This document shows positions 42,700 to 49,353 of a stretch of DNA of 49,353 nucleotides, in pieces. The stretch covers positions 1 to 49,353 of IMG/VR virus record IMGVR_UViG_3300037336_000031; one strand, 5' to 3'. Under the pieces are notes generated by a model. It searched no databases. It saw only the letters and a list, made by a program, of their open reading frames with translations, and was not told where the DNA came from. The DNA is from a virus. The translations under genes and the position numbers were made by a program. Each line of letters opens with the position of its first letter. Within the stretch, counting starts at the first letter, position 1.

Positions 42700-43075
42700 A
42701 CAACGTAACTAACCATTTTTTTCCTAACACCGACTGCGATGCCTTAACCTGCCGGTCCATTAGTTGCCAATCCCTGACTGCCAATCCCCTCCGCACCGCA
42801 CCTCTCCTGTCCCCGCCTTGTCTGCGTTGCCTTTGCTACCCTGCAAATCCGAGCCCCACCTATGCTGCCTGTCCCATCCATTCCGTTCCTCTCCATTCCA
42901 TGTCTGCCTGTCCTGTCCCATCCATTCCGTTCCTCTCCATTCCCTGTCTGCCAGACCCAGCCTTACCATTCCCGACCCCGCCTTGTCTGCCACGCCTCAA
43001 CAGACCTTTCCGCGCCCATCCATGTCTGCCTTTGCTTTCCACGTATGGCCTCGCCTCGCCTGCCTATGCCACAGC
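42700..43075 (-). repeat. GG-periodic purine tract with a 44-base repeat
   Basis: Read on the minus strand, this gene-free stretch is a run of GG pairs spaced mostly five bases apart, as in GGAATGGAGAGGAACGGAA. A 32-base exact direct repeat lies at 42868-42899 and 42912-42943, period 44. The G-rich strand is the RNA-like strand of the leftward operon. Frames through it give only W/G/R-rich low-complexity products, so I do not call a gene. It separates the SSB-tailed gene from the genes upstream. Confidence 0.75.
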
Positions 43076-43522
43076 TCTTGCTTTTAATAACTGCAAAGTA
43101 ATTAACACATCATCTAACTCTGGGGAAATGCCCAGCGCCATTGCTACAGATCTTGCCCTATACAGAGAGGCCATTGCGCTAGCAAATTCTCGTGCGGCGA
43201 CTTCTCTGGCCTTATCCCTATCTTGACTAACGGAAGTAATGGAAATGTATCCTTGCTGGCCCGCCTCCATATCAGGGTCTCTGACGTAATAGACCGCCGA
43301 TACAGAAGTGTGGTCATGCTTGATAACAATCTTCACGCTGGTGATGATCTGACGCGCCCTGTCCATCCAATTGCGTTCTGCTGATCGTTCTAAGTTCCAA
43401 TCAAACAAGTTATGCAGTGGACTTTCAGGGATACGAGCGTCCTTGACCACATCGGAAGGGCGTAACACCCCTCCGTGTGAATCCTCAATCATCTTTAACC
43501 GCTCGATGACCGCTTGTTTCAT
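43064..43522 (-). CDS. Conserved hypothetical protein of recombination operons
   Basis: The 152-residue product contains GGVLRPSDVVKDARIPESPL and HNLFDWNLERSAERNW, then ARQIITSVKIVIK and a C-terminal helix. The pattern VLxPxDVVxxAR...SPLHxxFxW is one I know from phage proteins encoded beside single-strand annealing proteins; no function is assigned. The ATG at 43522 overlaps the upstream stop by ATGA, so I do not use the longer frame. Its 3' end reaches the purine tract. Confidence 0.75.
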   Translation of the reverse strand: MKQAVIERLKMIEDSHGGVLRPSDVVKDARIPESPLHNLFDWNLERSAERNWMDRARQIITSVKIVIKHDHTSVSAVYYVRDPDMEAGQQGYISITSVSQDRDKAREVAAREFASAMASLYRARSVAMALGISPELDDVLITLQLLKARAVA

Positions 43523-44277
43523 GCAGCCACCTTCATCCCTCGGCGCTGTGCTTCTGTCCCATACCAAGACAGCAGATCAGACGTTTCCTTGTCGTGCGCC
43601 ACTGGATTTTCAAAAGCGGCTATCTGCTCCTTACGTCCCATGGTGGAGGTGATGCGCACAAAGTCTGGGTCATCCTCGGATACCAACTTAAATGATCCAT
43701 AATTGCCGGAACCCTTTTCCTGTCGCCAGTCTCCCACACCGGACTGAAACCCTGCCGCTGCCAGTAAGTTTGCAACGGACTGCTCGTTAATAATTGGCTT
43801 AAGGAAGTCGATGCGGATACGGCAAGCCCACTCAGGGATAATGGCTCGTGTACGTACATCAGGTGTACGGTTAATATCTGCCGAACGGGTAATTGCCATA
43901 AACAAATTAGGCACTCCCCATACTGGCAACATCTCTCCGTGGACATACACCAGCCTGCCGATCTGTGCTTTCTTTGCGCCCGGCACATCTAGCGCTGCCG
44001 TCCTCATAGCGCCCTTAAACGACGTTGGCAAAATACCAATCAGCGTAGGAGCGGACTCGTCAATAATCTGATACGGCGAATCCCTAAACTCTTGAATAGG
44101 ATCGTGCTTCATGGACGCGGCTTTCTCTGCTGTGGTTTTGCGTCCCCTCGGCGCCAGCAGTTCGCGCATTGCCTTTTCGCTCATGCGATTGCAAACTAAT
44201 GGGGATAGACCAAGGATACAAAACTCCATTCTTCCCTTGTTCACTTCAAGAATAGTGACTGCCTCTGACTTAATCAT
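43519..44277 (-). CDS. Conserved hypothetical protein, 252 aa
   Basis: The sequence has FCILGLSPLVCNRMSEKAMR, a long middle with DSPYQIIDESAPTLIGILPT, FKGAMRTAALDVPGAKKAQI, VRTRAIIPEWACRIRIDF, and a glycine loop SGVGDWRQEKGSGNYGSF. It is a conserved phage family, usually placed next to annealing or exonuclease genes. The late G-rich loop and alternating strands recall RAMP-like or ferredoxin folds, but that is a weak resemblance. It is coupled to the Erf gene by ATGA. Confidence 0.7.
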   Translation of the reverse strand: MIKSEAVTILEVNKGRMEFCILGLSPLVCNRMSEKAMRELLAPRGRKTTAEKAASMKHDPIQEFRDSPYQIIDESAPTLIGILPTSFKGAMRTAALDVPGAKKAQIGRLVYVHGEMLPVWGVPNLFMAITRSADINRTPDVRTRAIIPEWACRIRIDFLKPIINEQSVANLLAAAGFQSGVGDWRQEKGSGNYGSFKLVSEDDPDFVRITSTMGRKEQIAAFENPVAHDKETSDLLSWYGTEAQRRGMKVAA

Positions 44278-44936
44278 GCTTGCTCTCCAAACTTAGATTT
44301 GTAAGTGGCGAAAACCGCCATAAGATCATCGTAGGTATCCTTATCCTCGACCCTCAGCTTATCAAACAGGGCACGGTTTACCTTGAAGATCTCTACCACG
44401 CTATCCTTGGATTTAGCAAACTCCAAGGCTTTAGATGCTCCCAGCACAACAGACTCTGGGAACTTAGCCTCGGGGTCAATCGTAATGGCCCAAGGCGTAT
44501 CAGGTGATGCAAGTTTCGGTGCTGCGGGTTTGGCTTTCGGTGCTTCGGGTTTGGCGTCCGAAGATCCCAAGGTAGCGTCCAGCACGTCATGCTCCACAAT
44601 TTCCAGCGCAGTAACCCACAAGTAACGACGGATGTAGGTTTGCACTGCTCCTAGGTTTTGGACTTCGTGACAGCCCTTTAAAGCAGCCGTAGACATAGGC
44701 GACGTAATGGTCAGTTCTGTGCTTGTCTCAATGTCCGTTACCGTCAACGTGGCAATATCTGGGGCGTAAGACACTACACCGCAAAGACCAAGCTCCGCAA
44801 AAATACTCTGTATGGCGGGAATAAAATCGCCCAACTCAAAATATTTGTATCCGGCAAACTTGTTGTGACCCGACTTTGATAGCTGAGTGTTCTGCAGACG
44901 CACCCTCGCTTCCATAAGTTTTTTATGCACGCTCAT
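44274..44936 (-). CDS. Erf-family single-strand annealing protein
   Basis: The 220-residue product has the Erf core: KLMEARVRLQNTQLSKSGHN, FAGYKYFELGDFIPAIQSIF, AELGLCGVV and NLGAVQTYIRRYLWVTALEI. Erf proteins form rings on ssDNA and anneal complementary strands, serving phage recombination and genome circularisation. A linker rich in A, P and K (about 130-150) leads to a helical C-terminal part. ATG 44936 overlaps the stop of the small gene upstream by ATGA and has GGAGAA in front. It works with the exonuclease encoded two genes upstream. Confidence 0.88.
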   Translation of the reverse strand: MSVHKKLMEARVRLQNTQLSKSGHNKFAGYKYFELGDFIPAIQSIFAELGLCGVVSYAPDIATLTVTDIETSTELTITSPMSTAALKGCHEVQNLGAVQTYIRRYLWVTALEIVEHDVLDATLGSSDAKPEAPKAKPAAPKLASPDTPWAITIDPEAKFPESVVLGASKALEFAKSKDSVVEIFKVNRALFDKLRVEDKDTYDDLMAVFATYKSKFGEQA

Positions 44937-45109
44937 TCCAATTCTCCCTGTGTCCATAATATGTAATCGTATGCAGTGTCGCTTGCTAATTTAAACAACC
45001 CAATGCGGCACTTTGTTTTGTCTTCGGTAATTCTCAAGGATTGCTGGACATCCTTAGACTCCAGTAGTTTTAAAAATACGTCCCATGCAAGTTCGTCTTT
45101 GGTTCTCAT
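44933..45109 (-). CDS. Small hypothetical protein, 58 aa
   Basis: This short gene fills the space between the exonuclease and Erf genes exactly, with ATGA overlaps at both ends. The product is helical and charged (MRTKDELAWDVFLKLLESKD, then VQQSLRITEDKTKCRIGLF). I recognise no family. The exact double coupling makes it a real gene with good probability. It may assist the exonuclease and annealing pair. Confidence 0.65.
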   Translation of the reverse strand: MRTKDELAWDVFLKLLESKDVQQSLRITEDKTKCRIGLFKLASDTAYDYILWTQGELE

Positions 45110-45978
45110 TGCTCTCTCCCATACTCAGCCCATTGGCTGCAAAATTGGTTGACTGGGCAATAACTCTTACACCGAGTTCGTTCGCCCGGACGAAACTCGA
45201 TTACGTACTCTTTACCAAGAGCGTCAGCTTTTTCTTTGGCATCCTCCTCGGAATAACATACCGTGGTGGCTCGCACGTTCTTAGGCTTTTTGATTGCCCA
45301 TGAGGACGGCTTCTCCCACATTTCCGACGGCGAACACTCAGGCAGATCATCCTTCAGTGTGGCGCACAAGTGGGCATCAGCATGTAGGTGCAACCTTGTA
45401 CGTACAAACGCCTCTCTGTCTGCAAGACTCCACAACGGGATCTCGATAGAAACAATAGGTGCTCGCGGATACCCTTCCTTGGATTCGGCCTCACGGCGCG
45501 TCCAATCACGGATAATAGCAATGATCTCCAATCCCGTAATAGGGACTTGCTTTACGTGCTCAATGAGCCAAGCGTAGATGTTCAGTTGCTCCGACCATGA
45601 GGGCTTTTCATTCATGACCGCCCATGCGCTGGTAGTTTTGTAGTCCGAAACTAAGATGCCTTGCTCGGTAACGGTCTGAAGGTCTACAGCGCCCGACAGG
45701 TGCCACCCATCAATCTCGGCATGTATGCGCTCCTCAATAATATGATTGTCGGCTTTACCGTGCTCTAGTAGCCCGTGAACAGCACCGCCAAACAAAGACC
45801 AAACCATTTCGGATGCGTCTTGCTCTAAAGAATCAGCATGGGCTCTCTTAAGCTGTGACAGTCGTGGGCTGTCAATCAATTCAGTTACCGAAAGGTTAGC
45901 GCCGCCCTTAGAATACGTTGGACGCTTCAGAGCATTGACGATCGTTTCTGGCAAGCCGTGCTTGTTTGTGATTTTCAT
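45106..45978 (-). CDS. PD-(D/E)XK exonuclease (RecB/Cas4-like)
   Basis: The 290-residue enzyme shows the nuclease core: an early His (VHGLLEHG, H68), acidic residues near 82-83, WHLSGAVDLQ (D99), ILVSDYKTTSAW (D112, K114) and SEQLNIYAWL (Q131). The C-terminal part has a cysteine cluster RCKSYCPVNQFCSQW, possibly a metal or iron-sulphur site as in Cas4-like nucleases. It would resect dsDNA ends to give ssDNA for Erf. It is the upstream partner in the two-part recombination module. GAGGGAAA precedes the ATG. Confidence 0.85.
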   Translation of the reverse strand: MKITNKHGLPETIVNALKRPTYSKGGANLSVTELIDSPRLSQLKRAHADSLEQDASEMVWSLFGGAVHGLLEHGKADNHIIEERIHAEIDGWHLSGAVDLQTVTEQGILVSDYKTTSAWAVMNEKPSWSEQLNIYAWLIEHVKQVPITGLEIIAIIRDWTRREAESKEGYPRAPIVSIEIPLWSLADREAFVRTRLHLHADAHLCATLKDDLPECSPSEMWEKPSSWAIKKPKNVRATTVCYSEEDAKEKADALGKEYVIEFRPGERTRCKSYCPVNQFCSQWAEYGREQ

Positions 45979-46168
45979 TTGTTTCCCTCATTGCGTTTGC
46001 TACTTCAAAAAATGCCGTGTCTCCTGTGGCCTGCGCTTGTCTCTCCAGCTCTATAGCGCATTGCTCTATACACTCTCTCCAAGCATCGTTCCATACATAC
46101 CAAGGCGTGTCATCTTCAAACGTTACGCCCTTGTATCTCTCGTGGAACTTATTTGTTGCGGTCTCCAT
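45908..46168 (-). CDS. Hypothetical protein, 86 aa
   Basis: A helical protein with DDTPWYVWNDAWRECIEQCA, IELERQAQATGDTAFFEVAN and a charged end. The W-x-x-AW-x-x-C(I/A) helix pattern occurs in small phage proteins of unknown function. GAGGGG five bases before ATG 46168 favours this start over the GTG at 46174. It overlaps the exonuclease gene by 71 bases, which is long, and its C-terminal end may have been extended by mutation. Confidence 0.6.
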   Translation of the reverse strand: METATNKFHERYKGVTFEDDTPWYVWNDAWRECIEQCAIELERQAQATGDTAFFEVANAMRETNENHKQARLARNDRQCSEASNVF

Positions 46169-46328
46169 AGTCACCCCTCAGTGATTCCGTGCTTTTAATT
46201 AAATCATCGGCAAGTTTGCGAACTGTTTCTGCGTACTGTGCTGATGCGTCATACTGCATTTTTAAAACTGACTTGCGATATTCCTTGATTGATTGGTCTA
46301 ACGTCACTAAAATCTGCGAGTAGTCCAT
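46149..46328 (-). CDS. Small helical protein, 59 aa, first gene of the operon
   Basis: The product is one or two helices (MDYSQILVTLDQSIKEYRKS, VLKMQYDASAQYAETVRKL). The start has a purine-rich AAAGAGAAAA in front. It overlaps the next gene by 20 bases. It heads the leftward recombination operon, and its start faces the resolvase-like gene across a short divergent spacer of 62 bases. Function unknown. Confidence 0.6.
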   Translation of the reverse strand: MDYSQILVTLDQSIKEYRKSVLKMQYDASAQYAETVRKLADDLIKSTESLRGDYGDRNK

Positions 46329-46390
46329 GTGTTTTCTCTTTTTTTAAAGTCTGTGGTTGAATCATAACTCATGCATTTATAGGTTGTCAA

Positions 46391-46699
46391 GTGTCTTCTC
46401 CAACTCAAAGATCATTAAAGTACATGCGTGACCAAGGCTACTATGCCGAAGTCGTTGAGAAATACAATTCTTTTACCAAACGACGTAATGATTTCGCTGG
46501 GTTTTTAGACATTCTTTGCCTAGGTGAAGGCGAGGTTGTTGGTGTTCAAACCACGAGCTACAGTAATATGTCTGCCAGAGCAAAGAAGATACGCGAACAC
46601 GAGAATTTAGAGGTGGTGCGTAAGGCTGGGATTCGGATACTGGTGCATGGCTGGGTAAAAAGAAACAACCGTTGGGAAGTGAAAGAGATTGTGATATAG
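46391..46699 (+). CDS. Resolvase-like PD-(D/E)XK family protein
   Basis: The 102-residue product has RNDFAGFLDILCLGEGEVVG followed by VQTTS, then MSARAKKIREHENLEVV and LVHGWVKRNNRWEVKEI. The order D-x-x-x, hydrophobic strand and Q-T-T resembles small Holliday-junction-resolvase or VRR-like folds in which the usual E-x-K is replaced, so catalysis is uncertain. Translation begins at a GTG. It is transcribed away from the recombination operon and is followed by a strong terminator. Confidence 0.7.
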   Translation: MSSPTQRSLKYMRDQGYYAEVVEKYNSFTKRRNDFAGFLDILCLGEGEVVGVQTTSYSNMSARAKKIREHENLEVVRKAGIRILVHGWVKRNNRWEVKEIVI

Positions 46700-46745
46700 T
46701 AGAGGCGTTGGTTCAGAGACCGACTTTCATATAGTGTTCCTCTTG

Positions 46746-46772
46746 CCCCTCGCTTAACCCGAGGGGTTTTTT
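46746..46772 (+). terminator. Intrinsic terminator after the resolvase-like gene
   Basis: The hairpin CCCCTCG-CTTAACC-CGAGGGG is followed by six T. It ends the transcript of the gene at 46391. Confidence 0.92.
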
Positions 46773-46773
46773 C

Positions 46774-46802
46774 TTGAAGTCTCGAAATTTGTGTGATATA
46801 TT
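46774..46802 (+). promoter_or_regulatory. Promoter of the candidate sRNA
   Basis: TTGAAG and TATATT are separated by 17 bases, directly after the preceding terminator. The expected start, near 46808, coincides with the first base of a hairpin. Confidence 0.6.
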
Positions 46803-46807
46803 TCCTT

Positions 46808-46877
46808 ATCGGCTCTCTCCCCGATGGCAACACTCCCTCACGTTGCTACTGCCCCCGGCTAATCCCGGGGGCTTTTT
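46808..46877 (+). ncRNA. Candidate 70-base small RNA with three hairpins
   Basis: The predicted transcript folds into three neat hairpins: ATCGG/CCGAT with loop CTCTCTCC, GCAAC/GTTGC with loop ACTCCCTCAC, and a terminator stem. The two open loops are pyrimidine-rich and could pair with purine-rich sequence such as ribosome-binding sites or the GG tract of the recombination operon. No ORF of any length fits. It is bracketed by terminators, so it is a unit of its own. Family unknown. Confidence 0.6.
46851..46877 (+). terminator. Intrinsic terminator of the candidate sRNA
   Basis: The hairpin GCCCCCGG-CTAATC-CCGGGGGC is followed by five T. It forms the 3' end of the short transcript. Confidence 0.92.
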
Positions 46878-46895
46878 ATTGGGGTTTACACTGAG

Positions 46896-46917
46896 GCCAA
46901 CCTTTACAATGTAAATG
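46896..46917. promoter_or_regulatory. Second copy of the shared operator
   Basis: The stretch reads GCCAACCTTTACAATGTAAA plus TG. It matches the reverse complement of 2300-2321 at 20 of 22 positions and keeps the TTTACA-N-TGTAAA palindrome. A further half site TTTACACTG lies 11 bases upstream. It sits between the sRNA terminator and the 3' end of the minus-strand phosphoesterase gene. Confidence 0.55.
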
Positions 46918-46928
46918 TACAGATGTGC

Positions 46929-48110
46929 TTATGAATTAGAAAGCATATCTGGAGTGATGGTTATCTTTGCCACTTGCCCGTACCGTTTGTGGTACGTGAT
47001 GGCTGACACTTGCCGTTCTGCTATCCATCCTCCACGAGAGGCGTAGGCGTCTCTGGCAGCTAGTGTAGGGTGCTGCACCACAGTCATTCCGCTATGCTCT
47101 TTCTCTTCTACGTGGTGACGGTGCCCTGAGTGACAGTACCGCTTTTCCGTGTCCCCCCAGACCCTAGCGAACTGCGCCGCAAACAAGAGCGGCAATTGGT
47201 CGTTCTTCTTCAGGTGCCCATGGTGGAAGGCGATCATGGTTAAGCCGTGCTGGTACACGTAGTAGGGCATCTCTGAGTCGATTACCTCTACCCTTGGTTC
47301 TTTCTCGTACAAGGCGTTAAACATGGTTCTAAGCCATATTGAGGACGATATATCGTGGTTACCCTCAGCCATTAGGACGACCACCTTGTCATGGCGTTTT
47401 AGAGCAAAGTCCACAAGATGGCGCAGGATTCTCACTGATGCTTGAACGATCTTAGAAAACCTACCGTCTTGGTCTAGGATGTTATGGGATGTCGGGGTGA
47501 CAGGAAGTATGCCGTCTGAATGAAGCCAATCGCCAAGCTGAGCCACAACACCTACGGAGGCTTTTGGAGAAGACAGCACCATTTGCTCAAAGCAGCCAAT
47601 TAAGACCCTCTCAGCAATCTTGAGATCCCAATCATCGCCACTTTCTTTGTGCCACGCCAACATTCCGACATGGCAGTCCGTCATTACGTATAGGTTGCAA
47701 AGGTCAGTGACTGAGACTTTGGGGGCGGAAGAAGGCTTTACTTTTGGCAGATCCTCCGCCATAGCCTCAAACGCCTCGCGCATTAATTGATCTCGTTGCT
47801 GCTGATCGAGGCTGGATTTAACCCACTGCGCTTGGGGTTTGCCGTCCTCGTTGTAATAGGTTGAGACACCCTTCACAACGTAACCTGCTGGCACCGTGCG
47901 AGTCATGTCGTGCTCTGGGCTATAACCTTCTGTTGCGGCTTTGTGTTTTACTCTCGATAAAGCCTTGCTGACCATTGAGCTGTCTACACCTAATGCTTTG
48001 GCGGCGGCGGCAAGTGAACCGTGGTCTATGATTGCTTGGAGCTTCTCGGCTTGCTTTCCTGTAGTCCATTTAAAAAGCTCTGGGTCTACGTGGTCAATCG
48101 CCTTGGGCAT
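46929..48110 (-). CDS. Metallophosphoesterase with N-terminal HTH
   Basis: The 393-residue protein starts with a helix-turn-helix stretch (HGSLAAAAKALGVDSSMVSK, about 30-49). It continues with the calcineurin-like phosphoesterase motifs: TDCHVG (D145, H147), QLGDWLHSDG (191-200), AEGNHD (248-253), FHHGHL (295-300) and CHSGHRHH (326-333). All metal-binding motifs look intact. Such HTH-fused phosphoesterases are common in phages, and nucleic-acid processing has been proposed. AGGAGGG precedes the ATG. It is transcribed leftward alone, away from the structured RNA region. Confidence 0.88.
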   Translation of the reverse strand: MPKAIDHVDPELFKWTTGKQAEKLQAIIDHGSLAAAAKALGVDSSMVSKALSRVKHKAATEGYSPEHDMTRTVPAGYVVKGVSTYYNEDGKPQAQWVKSSLDQQQRDQLMREAFEAMAEDLPKVKPSSAPKVSVTDLCNLYVMTDCHVGMLAWHKESGDDWDLKIAERVLIGCFEQMVLSSPKASVGVVAQLGDWLHSDGILPVTPTSHNILDQDGRFSKIVQASVRILRHLVDFALKRHDKVVVLMAEGNHDISSSIWLRTMFNALYEKEPRVEVIDSEMPYYVYQHGLTMIAFHHGHLKKNDQLPLLFAAQFARVWGDTEKRYCHSGHRHHVEEKEHSGMTVVQHPTLAARDAYASRGGWIAERQVSAITYHKRYGQVAKITITPDMLSNS

Positions 48111-48162
48111 AATCCCTCCTGATTTTGGCTCTACAGCAAGAACCTTTGTGTTGCAACCAATG

Positions 48163-48191
48163 AATATAAAGCATTTTGTTTAAAAAAGTAA
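48163..48191 (-). promoter_or_regulatory. Possible promoter of the phosphoesterase gene
   Basis: On the minus strand TTACTT and TATATT are separated by 17 bases, about 50 bases upstream of the ATG at 48110. The -10 element is good and the -35 element is poor. Confidence 0.35.
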
Positions 48192-48316
48192 GCCAACCCA
48201 TTAATTTCTTAGGTTTTTTGCCTTTAAATACAGTAAAACCGTCACTCACAGGCAAAATTTAAAACAACCAATTGTGCAAGAACTGGTATCAAATTGTAAC
48301 GCACGACAAAAATCAT

Positions 48317-48345
48317 TTGCATGGCAATTATATGTGTTGTACCAT
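48317..48345 (+). promoter_or_regulatory. Possible promoter of the large structured RNA
   Basis: TTGCAT and TACCAT are separated by 17 bases. A transcript would start near 48352, just ahead of the first hairpins. The elements are moderate matches only. Confidence 0.35.
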
Positions 48346-48349
48346 ATGC

Positions 48350-48960
48350 TTGTTGCTAGCAAAGGTGATAGAGACCATTTAGGTCTATTCCCTACCACTG
48401 AGCGCCAATTTAGTGGATTTGCTAGGGGATAGAACCTAAGTGGTTTTATTTTTGCGCAACCGTTATAAGGGTCTATCGGGAAAGGCATCAGACCAAGGGT
48501 TAAGGAAGCGAGTAAGTGTTACGTGTCATGGCGGCAACGAAAGTGTAGTTCCTGCGGAGCAGTGCCACTACAGTTCTGACTTATAACGTATTCCGGACAG
48601 AAGACTCCCAGACCGGACGCCTTGGGAATGAGTGACGCAAGACTAGCTGCCTTGGATGGCAACACCAGCCCAGTTCTTCAATGAAACGGTACACGGTGGT
48701 AAATGTAGCGTTGCCTCTCGGTGAGGTTGTTAGGGAAAGCGGCATGTTGAGCCGTTACATCGAGAGATAGGTCGTTGCGAACAACTTAAGACGACACCTG
48801 CTTAACCGCAGTAAATCATTAGGTGGCTCATCTTGAGTCCGTAAGGCAATGCTTTACCTGCTTAAACCGCATCCATATAAAAACGGTTCCAAACTTGCCG
48901 GGCTGAGCCAACACGTAGCAGTGTTAGCTGTACAAAATTACAGTATTGCTTAAATCCGGT
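48350..48960 (+). ncRNA. Candidate large structured non-coding RNA
   Basis: About 600 bases without a credible gene fold into many local helices on the plus strand. Examples are AGACC/GGTCT at 48372, a 10-pair helix CTATTCCCTA/TAGGGGATAG at 48385-48432 with an inner CCACT/AGTGG, TGTAGT/ACTACA at 48544-48572 enclosing CTGC/GCAG, and CTCTCG/CGAGAG around 48715-48767. Others are CGGC/GCCG at 48740, GTTG-CGAA-CAAC at 48774, GTAAGGC/GCTTTAC at 48841 and CTGTA/TACAG at 48928. Loops are A-rich on this strand. Size and phage location recall the large ornate phage RNAs such as GOLLD or ROOL, but I cannot align it to a consensus. It is not tmRNA or RNase P RNA. Confidence 0.5.
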
Positions 48961-48997
48961 TGCTGTTTTAGAATTATCGTTCTTTTGGAGAGAAACA

Positions 48998-49353
48998 ATG
49001 AAACTTGAATTAACAAAAATAAGATTAGACGGGAACACACAACCTAGAGTGTCCCTAAATGAGGAAGTGGTTGCCGAGTACGCTGAGGCGGTGATGCAGG
49101 GTTCGGCGTTTCCGGCGGTGACGGTTTTCCATGATGGGTCGGACTACTGGCTTGCAGATGGATTCCACCGGTTCTTCGCACACAAGCGGGCTAAACACAC
49201 AGAGATAGAAACCAACGTGCGCACAGGGACGCTTAGAGATGCGCTACTGTTCTCGGTTGGTGCTAACGACAAGCACGGATTACGCCGTTCTAACGAAGAC
49301 AAGCGCCGCGCAGTGCTGATCCTCTTAAACGATCCCGAATGGTCGGAGTGGTC
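48998..49353 (+). CDS. ParB-like protein, truncated by the window end
   Basis: The first 118 residues are visible, from ATG 48998 behind a TTGGAG ribosome-binding site. They show the ParB N-terminal (ParB/Srx-like) fold: an opening LTKIRLDGNTQPRVSLNEEV, then FPAVTVFHDGSDYWLADGFH and RFFAHKRA, matching the GxxR-type loop of the family, and later NDKHGLRRSNEDKRRAVLIL. In relatives a helix-turn-helix follows, here beyond the window. It could be a regulator or a partition-like protein. A CTP-binding role is possible from the fold. The gene follows the structured RNA on the same strand. Confidence 0.8.
   Translation, partial: MKLELTKIRLDGNTQPRVSLNEEVVAEYAEAVMQGSAFPAVTVFHDGSDYWLADGFHRFFAHKRAKHTEIETNVRTGTLRDALLFSVGANDKHGLRRSNEDKRRAVLILLNDPEWSEW

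Noticed and set aside
42633-43226. Long plus-strand frame (197 codons) and several minus-strand frames through the purine tract
   Set aside because: They owe their openness to the GG-periodic repeat, have W/G/R-rich or P/S/C-rich low-complexity products, lack ribosome-binding sites and overlap known genes.
46169-46174. GTG at 46174 as the start of the 86-residue gene
   Set aside because: The GAGGGG site is spaced better for ATG 46168 and overlaps the GTG.
48246-48488. Minus-strand 80-codon frame
   Set aside because: It lies across the hairpins of the structured region, has no family resemblance and no good ribosome-binding site.
48350-48960. tRNA, tmRNA or RNase P RNA in the structured region
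   Set aside because: No T-loop GTTCRA element with a matching acceptor stem, and no tmRNA or RNase P signature sequences.

Overview
The window is a near-continuous stretch of a tailed-phage genome. It has a terminase, portal, scaffold, capsid, neck, tail and lysis order, tightly packed genes with ATGA and TAATG overlaps, and good Shine-Dalgarno sites. There is no tape measure and no major tail (tube) protein. Instead there are two adaptor-like neck proteins, a nozzle-like protein and three large virion proteins, the last of 2467 residues, so I read it as a podovirus-like phage. The host cannot be named from the sequence. A perfect consensus chromosomal parS site suggests a bacterium with a standard ParB. 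No integrase, recognised repressor, tRNA, CRISPR array or DNA polymerase is visible, and the replication module probably lies outside the window.

Layout. Positions 1-1036 (minus) hold a small accessory operon with an ArdC-like protein. Positions 1037-1402 are a divergent control region with the parS site. Positions 1403-10191 (plus) hold TerS, a LexA-type DNA-binding protein, TerL, portal, a GroES-like co-chaperonin, scaffold, decoration protein and major capsid protein, closed by a terminator. Positions 10250-11800 are an accessory island: a GIY-YIG endonuclease with its own promoter, a small protein and a minus-strand GNAT. Positions 11936-17460 hold small basic virion-region proteins and neck adaptors, interrupted by two homing-type endonucleases. 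Positions 17462-24488 encode tail, fibre and adhesin proteins. Positions 24500-25611 are holin and GH19 endolysin. Positions 25614-40831 hold nozzle, C1q-like, internal virion proteins and the giant polyvalent-type protein.

Positions 40782-46328 (minus) form a recombination and DNA-metabolism operon: PD-(D/E)XK exonuclease, Erf annealing protein, SSB-tailed protein, a ribbon-helix-helix regulator and a YbcO-like nuclease. It is broken by a GG-periodic purine tract at about 42700-43075. Positions 46391-48110 hold a resolvase-like gene, a compact candidate sRNA between two terminators, and a minus-strand metallophosphoesterase. Positions 48350-48960 contain no credible gene but many hairpins, and look like a large structured RNA. 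The window ends inside a ParB-like gene.

The points most worth following up are the parS site next to terS, the orphan structured RNA, the compact sRNA candidate, a near-identical operator shared by two distant loci, and two endonuclease insertions that leave doubled 3' ends in the genes they interrupt.
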